This document shows, piece after piece, positions 14,097-19,213 of a stretch of DNA of 19,213 bases; positions within the stretch are counted from its first letter, which is position 1; each line of letters begins with the position of its first letter. Made by a program: the position numbers and the translations under genes. This DNA comes from Gemmatimonadota bacterium. Lineage in GTDB: Bacteria; GCA-2686955. The notes beneath the pieces were generated by a model that was given only the letters and a program-made list of their open reading frames with translations, ran no database searches and had not been told where the DNA came from. The stretch lies in contig NYZA01000089.1 of the NCBI GenBank assembly GCA_002686955.1, forward strand, positions 1 through 19,213, read 5' to 3'.

Positions 14097-14626
14097 TGAT
14101 CCAGTGCGCTGCCTTGAAGGCGGTCGAGACGGCTCACCATCTTGGTGATCCGGATTCCGAAGTTGTCATCGATGACGACGATTTCGCCGAGAGCCATAAC
14201 GATTCCGTTGATCACCAGATTCGCCGGCTCCCCCGCCATCTTGTCGAGAGTGATGACCGATCCTCTCTGAAGCTGCAAGATCTCCTTGACCAGTCTGCGC
14301 GTGCGGCCGAGCTCGACTACCACCGGAAGATGCACATCGAGAACCAGATCCAAGTTCGGGCTCTTCGCGGGATCGCTCCCCTCGTCGAGCGGCTCGAGCT
14401 TCATTGGGGTGGCATAGACCGAAGCATCGTCGGAGGGCGCTGTCTCTTCCTCCATCAGGCTGTGGATCTCCGCCTCTTGCTGTGCCAAGACATCGCCACC
14501 TGTCTCACCTTCGCCGCTCTCGGCCATGAGGCTCTCGACCTCATCCGGACTGAGCTCATCATCCGGAGCATCGTCATCGGTGGCGGCATCCTCGATTTCG
14601 TCCCGTGTGATCTCTTCTTCGGCCAT
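14093..14626 (-). CDS. fliN: FliN, flagellar switch protein with long acidic N-terminus
   Basis: A 177-residue protein whose C-terminal part (about 92-166) is a SpoA domain with LDVHLPVVVELGRTRRLVKE, LQLQRGSVITLDKMAGEPAN and GEIVVIDDNFGIRI, typical of FliN. FliN forms most of the C ring with FliM and helps dock export cargo. The first 90 residues are unusually long and acidic. They contain LSPDEVESLM (25-34), which resembles the CheY-binding N-terminal motif of FliM, and a weaker second copy near AEIHSLM (52-58). CheY-binding motifs of this kind are known in FliY proteins. Its AGGAGG lies 5 nt before the ATG. It starts 9 bp after fliM. Confidence 0.95.
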   Translation of the reverse strand: MAEEEITRDEIEDAATDDDAPDDELSPDEVESLMAESGEGETGGDVLAQQEAEIHSLMEEETAPSDDASVYATPMKLEPLDEGSDPAKSPNLDLVLDVHLPVVVELGRTRRLVKEILQLQRGSVITLDKMAGEPANLVINGIVMALGEIVVIDDNFGIRITKMVSRLDRLQGSALDQ

Positions 14627-14635
14627 CGGATCCTC

Positions 14636-15709
14636 CTACGCGTCCTCGTCGGGGCTCGTATGGATGGGTTTGGTGTCGCTCTCGGATTCGCCATCGTTCA
14701 AGTCGTCCGGGACGAACTCTTCTTCGATCTGTACCGCTTTGCGTGCTCCGATCAGTCCCGCCTTGCCTCTGTATCGCAGACGATCGCCGACCAGGATACT
14801 CAGCGGCTCTTTCGCTGATTGGTCGAGGCGGATTACGTCGCCCGGCTCGAGCTGCACGAAATCGCGCATCGGCACATCCGTCGACCCTACGACCGCGTTG
14901 ATATCGAGCATCGTGTTCGCTGTCTCCCGGTTGAGAAGCATCTCTTCGCTCGGCGTTTGACCCCTCCGATTCGAAACGAACCACGGGGTATTCGACAGAT
15001 GTGTGAGCATTGGTTCGAGAAGCAGATAGGGAAAGCAGAGCGAGAGAAGTCCGTAGCTCTCCTCCATGATGACTTTGAAAGAAAGGAAAAGAACGGTGTC
15101 GTTTTGAAGCAAGATCTGCACGAATCGCGGATTCGATTCGGTCGAGTGAAGTCTCGGTTTGAGCTCGTAGAACTGGGCCCATGCCGTGGTGAGATCCTCG
15201 AAGGCACGATCGACGATTCGACGACACACGGCATCTTCGATGTGGGTGAGCTCTCTGCTGGAATCGATGCTGCGCCCACGCCCTCCGAAGAGCCGATCGA
15301 CAATCGAGAACACCAAAGGGAGATTGATCTCCAGAAAGCCCTTGCGTTCCAGCGGATCGACATCGAATACGAATAGCGAGGTAGGATTCGGAAGCGACAT
15401 GATCACTTCCGAGTAGGTGAGTTGATCTATTGATTCGATCTGGATCTCGATGAACGATCTCAGAATCGACGATAGACTCGTGGAGTAGAGCCGGGAGAAA
15501 CTGTCGTGAATCGACAGGAGTGTTCGTAGTTGGTCCTTGGAGATCCGGTTGGGTCGCTTGAAATCGTACTCGTATGCGTTGGCACCTTCGCCATCCTCCT
15601 CAATGGAATCGCCTGTTGCATCGTGTACCTCCTCCTCGAAGCCATCGACGAGGGAGTCGATATCGGTTTGCGACATCGTGTCGACTTTGTTCTCGGCTTC
15701 GGGTGGCAT
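14636..15709 (-). CDS. fliM: FliM, flagellar motor switch protein
   Basis: A 357-residue protein of normal FliM layout. The CheY-binding peptide is MSQTDIDSLVDGF (residues 12-24). An acidic linker leads to the middle domain (about 48-240), with YDFKRPNRISKDQLRTLLSI and the GGRG motif (142-145) that contacts FliG. A C-terminal SpoA domain (about 265-340, VQLEPGDVIRLDQ) partners FliN. I keep ATG 15709, 19 bp after fliL. Met12 at 15676 is also possible, since most FliM proteins begin just before the CheY motif, and neither start has a strong ribosome site. FliM switches the direction or state of the motor in response to CheY-P. The C-terminal tail (DDLNDGESESDTKP) is acidic. Confidence 0.97.
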   Translation of the reverse strand: MPPEAENKVDTMSQTDIDSLVDGFEEEVHDATGDSIEEDGEGANAYEYDFKRPNRISKDQLRTLLSIHDSFSRLYSTSLSSILRSFIEIQIESIDQLTYSEVIMSLPNPTSLFVFDVDPLERKGFLEINLPLVFSIVDRLFGGRGRSIDSSRELTHIEDAVCRRIVDRAFEDLTTAWAQFYELKPRLHSTESNPRFVQILLQNDTVLFLSFKVIMEESYGLLSLCFPYLLLEPMLTHLSNTPWFVSNRRGQTPSEEMLLNRETANTMLDINAVVGSTDVPMRDFVQLEPGDVIRLDQSAKEPLSILVGDRLRYRGKAGLIGARKAVQIEEEFVPDDLNDGESESDTKPIHTSPDEDA

Positions 15710-15728
15710 CGTCTGCTTTCGATGTTCG

Positions 15729-16259
15729 CTACTGAATGACGAAATCGGTCAGGAAGACGTGGGTGACCTGGCCGGCGATCAGATGATCGTTTAGTTGCTC
15801 TTTGATCTCGAGTCGGACGAGATCCTTCTCTTGCGGAGTGTCGATCTCTTCCAATGTCTTGGACGTGAGAATTCGGATGAGCGTGTCGAGGACTTGGGGC
15901 TGGCGCGTTTTGAGCTCGGCGTAGCCGGGCTCGGTGTCGACCTCGATGCCGAAGCCGCATTTGATATACCGCGGTACGCCCCCCTTCGATCCGGCGGGAT
16001 TGACCACGAGCTCCGGAATCAAGAACACACTTCCGATCTCCTCCTTCGCGTCAACCACGGTGGCTTCCTCTTCGTCGGGCGGTGCGCTGCTGTCGATGCG
16101 GAAGAGCACTTGCGAAATCAATGCGTACGAGATGGCGATCTGCGCGAGCAGGACCGCCCCGAGGATCATTGGAAGTCGTAGCGTTCCTCCGCCCTTGGCT
16201 TTTTCGGCCGAAGGTTGAGCATCTTGCTCGGCTTCGGGCCTTTCCTTTTTGTCGGCCAT
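15729..16259 (-). CDS. fliL: FliL, stator-associated basal body protein
   Basis: A 176-residue protein with a charged cytoplasmic N-terminus (1-27), one TM helix (about 29-53, MILGAVLLAQIAISYALISQ), and a periplasmic domain. That domain has the FliL features IPELVVNPAGSKG, RYIKCGFGIEVD, and a C-terminal RLEIKEQLNDHL followed by GQVTHVFLTDFVIQ. FliL rings surround and support the MotAB stators. The ATG has GGAG 5 nt upstream and lies 22 bp after motB, fitting a stator-support role. The order motB-fliL-fliM is common. Confidence 0.96.
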   Translation of the reverse strand: MADKKERPEAEQDAQPSAEKAKGGGTLRLPMILGAVLLAQIAISYALISQVLFRIDSSAPPDEEEATVVDAKEEIGSVFLIPELVVNPAGSKGGVPRYIKCGFGIEVDTEPGYAELKTRQPQVLDTLIRILTSKTLEEIDTPQEKDLVRLEIKEQLNDHLIAGQVTHVFLTDFVIQ

Positions 16260-16281
16260 GATCGCTCCGTGTGGCGATGAT

Positions 16282-17028
16282 TCAGCTAGAGTTCGATGTC
16301 GTGACTGAATTCAAGAATTCTGGTGTTCCGATCTTCTCGTCCATGAGCACGCGTAGCTCGACCCGGCGGTTCCTGGCCCGATTCTCCGGTGTGTCGTTCG
16401 GCGCGACCGGCCGAAATTCGCCGAATGACGTAGCGCTCATGCGTGCCGGTGAAATCCCGAGACGTTCCAAGGACCGAAGCACCGCCATCGCTCGGTCTGA
16501 AGAGAGCTCCCAATTGGATGGATAGCGCAACGTACGGATCGGACGGTTGTCGGTGTGGCCTTCGATGTCGACCTCGCCAGCGGCCGTAGCGAGAAGAGAA
16601 GCGAGTGTCTTGAGAACCGGCGAGGCTTCGGGCCGTATGTCGCCGCTCCCTGAAGGGAAGAGCAGCTCTTCGCTCAATTTGATCCGTAGCTCTCCACCCT
16701 CTTGACCGTCGACCTGAACCGCCGAACCGAGACTGTCTGATTGGCCTACCAGTTCTTCGATCTGGCGCTGCACGAGCTGTTGCTGGATCTGAATCGTGGC
16801 GATCGACGATCGCGGTGGAGCTTTGTTGATGCTCACGGCGGTCGACGATTCGAGAACGCCGAATGCACCTTTCATCGAGCCGGCGAGCTCTCGGAACTTC
16901 GCTTCTTGGATCGAAGAAAACGAGAGCAAGAGCACGAAGAAGGCCAGGAGCAGGCTCATCATGTCGGCGAATGTCACGACCCACTTTGGTGCGCCTCCTT
17001 CCTCTTTCTTCTTTTCCGGGCCAGCCAT
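16282..17028 (-). CDS. motB: MotB/PomB-type stator protein
   Basis: A 248-residue protein with a short cytoplasmic tail, one TM helix (about 16-37) and a periplasmic OmpA-like peptidoglycan-binding domain (about 110-235; HTDN at 158-161, SNWELSSDRA, NRARNRRVEL). The essential ion-carrying aspartate is Asp22 in FADMM. The post-TM plug segment FRELAGSMKGAFGVLE is closely similar to PomB (FKQIAGSMKFAFGV), so a Na+-driven stator is plausible; H+ use cannot be excluded. The total length is short for PomB, with a reduced linker. The start is 25 bp after motA, with an AGGA close to the ATG. It couples ion flow to torque together with MotA. Confidence 0.96.
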   Translation of the reverse strand: MAGPEKKKEEGGAPKWVVTFADMMSLLLAFFVLLLSFSSIQEAKFRELAGSMKGAFGVLESSTAVSINKAPPRSSIATIQIQQQLVQRQIEELVGQSDSLGSAVQVDGQEGGELRIKLSEELLFPSGSGDIRPEASPVLKTLASLLATAAGEVDIEGHTDNRPIRTLRYPSNWELSSDRAMAVLRSLERLGISPARMSATSFGEFRPVAPNDTPENRARNRRVELRVLMDEKIGTPEFLNSVTTSNSS

Positions 17029-17053
17029 TTCCTAGCTCGATCCCTTCGTCTCT

Positions 17054-17824
17054 TTACTCGGGGCCGATTTCATGGGCGCGAAGCGCGGGCGAGAGGAAGC
17101 TCTTCAGCTTGTGCTCGACCACACGAGGATTGTCGCCGGATTGTATCGAGAGTACCCCTTCCAGCATCAGCGATTTCACCAGTACCTCCTCTTCCGATCG
17201 GGCCTCGAGCTTATCCTTGATCGGGAGTGCGATCACGTTTGCGACGATGGCGCCGTAGAGTGTCGTGAGCAGTGCCGTGGCCATACCGGGCCCCAACGCC
17301 GCGGGATCGTTCATGTTCTGGAGCATCTGCACGAGACCGACGAGGGTTCCGATCATTCCGAAGGCCGGGCAGTAGTCGCCGAGCTTTCCGAAGATGGCGG
17401 CGCCGAGGCGGTGTCGTTCGGCGACGTAGGCTAGATCGGTGTCGAGGATCGAGCGGATCAGCTCCGGCTCCATGCCGTCGACCGCGAGTTCGATTCCGTT
17501 GCGCAGGAAGTTGTCGTCGATCCCTTCCGCCTCTTGCTCGAGCACCAAGATCCCTTCGCGGCGGGCCTTCTTGGAGAACTCCACGAGCTTCTTGATTACT
17601 TCGATCGGTGATTGAGGCTTTGAGAAGAAAGCGTTCTTCACCACTCCCATCGCACCCAGAAACTTCGGTAGGGGGAAGGCGGTCATGGTCGCCGCCAGTC
17701 CTCCTCCCAGCGTAATCAACATCGAAGGGACGTTGACGAAGCCCAAGGCCCCGCCACCCATGAAGATGGCGAGACCGACGAGCGATACGGCGGTGACCAG
17801 GCCTGATATTGTGGAGATGTCCAC
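17054..17824 (-). CDS. motA: MotA/PomA-type stator protein
   Basis: I start at GTG 17824-17822, which gives 256 residues beginning MDISTISGLVTAVSLVG, the usual length and N-terminus of PomA-like MotA. GAGGA lies about 11 nt upstream. The frame stays open to ATG 17890, but the extra 22 residues are basic and foreign to the family. Four TM segments lie near 5-22, 30-47, 148-168 and 180-200. Conserved residues are RREGILVLE (88-96) in the cytoplasmic loop, Pro153 in CPAFGMIGTLVGLVQML, and Pro201. MotA with MotB forms the stator that pushes on FliG. It is the first gene of the long operon and follows the hook-gene hairpin. Confidence 0.96.
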   Translation of the reverse strand: MDISTISGLVTAVSLVGLAIFMGGGALGFVNVPSMLITLGGGLAATMTAFPLPKFLGAMGVVKNAFFSKPQSPIEVIKKLVEFSKKARREGILVLEQEAEGIDDNFLRNGIELAVDGMEPELIRSILDTDLAYVAERHRLGAAIFGKLGDYCPAFGMIGTLVGLVQMLQNMNDPAALGPGMATALLTTLYGAIVANVIALPIKDKLEARSEEEVLVKSLMLEGVLSIQSGDNPRVVEHKLKSFLSPALRAHEIGPE

Positions 17825-17867
17825 GGGGCAAACGATCCTCTGCCGGGGTTTTCGTTTCGGTCCTGCG

Positions 17868-17885
17868 CGGCGGCCGTGGCCGCCG
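17868..17885 (-). repeat. Leader hairpin upstream of motA
   Basis: CGGCGGCC-GT-GGCCGCCG is a perfect 8-bp inverted repeat about 45-60 nt upstream of the proposed motA GTG. It would fold in the mRNA leader if the start site lies further upstream. It has no U tract, so it does not look like a terminator. In GC-rich DNA it may also be chance. Confidence 0.35.
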
Positions 17886-17909
17886 GACACAAGAGCCCAT
17901 TCCTTCGTC

Positions 17910-17936
17910 TATTCGGCCGCTTTGGCGGATACATGA
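17910..17936 (-). promoter_or_regulatory. Weak candidate sigma-28 promoter for motA
   Basis: On the minus strand, TCATGTAT (17936-17929), an 11-nt spacer, and GCCGAATA (17917-17910) resemble the FliA consensus TAAAGTTT-N11-GCCGATAA. Matches are 5 of 8 and 6 of 8 with exact spacing. Stator genes are often FliA-dependent, and fliA is in the same operon, which would give positive feedback. The match is partial, so this is only a candidate. No clear sigma-54 or sigma-70 promoter is visible in this gap. Confidence 0.25.
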
Positions 17937-17939
17937 CAA

Positions 17940-17973
17940 CGGGGGCCTCAAGGCGTTGCGCCGGAGGCCCCCG
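17940..17973 (-). terminator. Strong GC hairpin after flgE (terminator-like)
   Basis: CGGGGGCCTC (17940-17949) pairs perfectly with GAGGCCCCCG (17964-17973). Within the 14-nt loop, GGCG and CGCC can form an inner stem around TTG. It begins 22 bp after the flgE stop. The minus-strand sequence after the stem (GTTGTCATGTAT) has no U run, so it could be an imperfect intrinsic terminator, an mRNA-stabilising 3' end, or a partial attenuator between the hook unit and the motA operon. Confidence 0.7.
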
Positions 17974-17995
17974 TATCGTGGCTGAAGAGTGTGGA

Positions 17996-19213
17996 TTAAC
18001 GCTTGAGGTTCACCGTTTCGATAAGCATCTCATCGGAGGTGGTGATGACCCGGGTCGAAGCCTGGAACCCCCGCTGGGTGGTGATCAGATCCGTGAATTC
18101 GGTGGCCAGATCGACATTCGACTGCTCCAAGCCGCCGGAAATGATCGACGCGCTGATCGGCGCGCCGGCGGTTCCGATGACCGCATCGCCCGAATTGGCG
18201 GCCGCGGAGTAGAGGTTGTCGCCCTCCTTCGAGAGTCCGGTGGCGTTGTTGAAGGTCGCCAGGAAGATCTGGGCCAGCGTTTTTGAGATCGAGTTCGTGT
18301 AGTGGCCGGTGATCACGCCCATCTCGTCGATCGTGATGGAGGCCAGATCGCCCTTCCCATAGCCGTCCTGGCTCGCGGCGACGATGGTCGAGGCGGCCGA
18401 GAACTGGCTGATGCCGTCGAGCTCTCCGAGAGTTCCGGCGTTGAAGTCCACAGTCACCGTTTCGGCGCCGGTGTTCGGCTCGAAGGTGAGAGGGGCGCCG
18501 TCGTCGGAGGAGAAGCTCGCCAGCGATCCGTCGGAGTTGAACGAGATGCTGCCGGTGGCGCCGCGCAGCAGGGAGGCTTCGGTGTCGAGAGAGGCTTCCC
18601 AGGTCCAGTAGTTGTCGATCTCCGATTTCTTGAAGGTGAGGATCACGGTATGGGTGTTGCCGAGGGAGTCGTAGGTCACCACAGAGCTGGTGGTGATGGC
18701 GTCTTTCGCCTCCTGAATCGTGTTGAACGAGAGGGCATCGGAGAGCACCGAATTGCCCGACTCGCTGATCGTGATCGAATCGAGAGAGTTCTCTTCGCCC
18801 GGATCGCCGACGACGTAGAGAGCGCCGTTCGATTGGATCTCGACGCCCGCGCCGCTCTCGATGACGAGGCTCTCTTCGATCAGCTCGGAGAGCTCCCCGT
18901 AGGTCTCGATATCGGTGCCGATCCGCTGAGAGAGGGTCTGCATCGGTTCGCCCGCCTTGGTGATGGCGATTTCGAGCGAGTCGCCGGTGCTCAGCCCCAG
19001 ATGCTCGCCGTTGGTCGAGTAGAGGTTGACAAGATCGTTGTCGGCTTCGGCCGCGATCAGGAATCGGTCCGAAAGGAACGATGCATTTTTCAGCAGATCT
19101 TCTCCGTCGAGACCGAGTGCGCGCTCGAAGACGGTGCGACCGGAAGGGGCGACCGAGATTTCCATTTCTCGGATATCGTACGATCCCGTAGGATTGGAAT
19201 AGGAGAGTTTCCC
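17996..19213 (-). CDS. flgE: FlgE, flagellar hook protein (C-terminal part; start outside window)
   Basis: The frame is open to the right edge, giving 405 residues plus TAA at 17998-17996. Sixteen in-frame codons precede the internal Met at 19165, so that ATG is not the real start. The C-terminal helix TTQRGFQASTRVITTSDEML followed by IETVNLKR is the FlgE signature. The middle region carries the hook domains, with DSLGNTHTVILTFKK, YWTWEASLD, and GDLASITIDEMGVITGHYTN. FlgE polymers form the curved hook that links rod and filament, and are exported by the gate encoded downstream. The missing N-terminal part should hold the NN-x-AN motif. A GC hairpin follows, so this gene closes a hook/rod-cap unit that lies mostly outside the window. 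Confidence 0.95.
   Translation of the reverse strand, partial: GKLSYSNPTGSYDIREMEISVAPSGRTVFERALGLDGEDLLKNASFLSDRFLIAAEADNDLVNLYSTNGEHLGLSTGDSLEIAITKAGEPMQTLSQRIGTDIETYGELSELIEESLVIESGAGVEIQSNGALYVVGDPGEENSLDSITISESGNSVLSDALSFNTIQEAKDAITTSSVVTYDSLGNTHTVILTFKKSEIDNYWTWEASLDTEASLLRGATGSISFNSDGSLASFSSDDGAPLTFEPNTGAETVTVDFNAGTLGELDGISQFSAASTIVAASQDGYGKGDLASITIDEMGVITGHYTNSISKTLAQIFLATFNNATGLSKEGDNLYSAAANSGDAVIGTAGAPISASIISGGLEQSNVDLATEFTDLITTQRGFQASTRVITTSDEMLIETVNLKR

Noticed and set aside
17825-17890. N-terminal extension of motA to ATG 17890
   Set aside because: The 22 added residues are basic and unlike the MotA N-terminus, and would precede the first TM helix. The GTG start matches the family length.
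1-19213. Apparent abundance of GATC and CGATCG sites
   Set aside because: Many are visible by eye, but Asp/Glu/Ile/Arg codons in this GC-rich DNA generate them readily. I did not count them, and no clustering pointing to an origin or methylation switch was seen.
1-19213. Search for CRISPR arrays, tRNA/rRNA genes, IS ends and phage genes
   Set aside because: No regularly spaced repeats, cloverleaf-like segments, transposase motifs or terminal inverted repeats were seen. The window is continuous flagellar coding sequence.

Overview
This window is a densely packed flagellar gene cluster. Every gene I can support lies on the minus strand, so transcription runs from high to low coordinates. The base composition is GC-rich by eye. 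The genes imply a Gram-negative, polarly flagellated bacterium: FlgA (a P-ring chaperone) implies an outer membrane, FlhF/FlhG set polar number and placement, and a sigma-54 promoter precedes the rod genes. The order motAB-fliLMNOPQR-flhBAFG-fliA-(accessory genes)-flgFGA resembles Deltaproteobacteria in the broad sense (Desulfobacterota, Myxococcota, Bdellovibrionota and relatives). That placement is inferred from gene order and protein character only; I cannot name a phylum with confidence.

Layout from right to left. (1) 19213-17996: the C-terminal 405 residues of the hook protein FlgE, running off the right edge, followed by a strong GC hairpin. (2) 17824-6007: stator genes motA and motB (PomAB-like), fliL, switch genes fliM and fliN, export-gate genes fliO, fliP, fliQ, fliR, flhB and flhA, then flhF, flhG and the sigma factor fliA. 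Gaps are mostly 0-25 bp or 1-8 bp overlaps; the exception is about 80-100 bp before flhA. (3) 5971-1902: five accessory genes continue the same operon. They are a small charged protein, a two-TM coiled-coil membrane protein, a putative lipoprotein, a FapA/DUF342 protein, and a GAF plus degenerate-GGDEF protein; the last four are coupled by short start/stop overlaps or a 2-bp gap. (4) 1901-1735: an intergenic regulatory region with a near-perfect sigma-54 promoter. (5) 1734-1: rod genes flgF and flgG, then the start of flgA, which runs off the left edge.

Together these genes encode the torque-generating stator, the rotor switch output, the complete inner-membrane type III export gate, the polar placement pair, the late-class sigma factor, and part of the rod and hook. 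Flagellin, FlgM, the MS ring, the export ATPase and chemotaxis genes are not in the window.

The points most worth a second look are a C10 homopolymer inside flhF, a likely CTG start for flhA, a FliN with a FliM-like CheY-docking motif in a long acidic tail, an FlhG without the DQAxxLR activator motif next to an FlhF with altered G motifs, and the accessory block ending in a degenerate GGDEF protein. I see no RNA genes, mobile elements, CRISPR arrays or plus-strand genes. No gene-free stretch exceeds about 170 bp.
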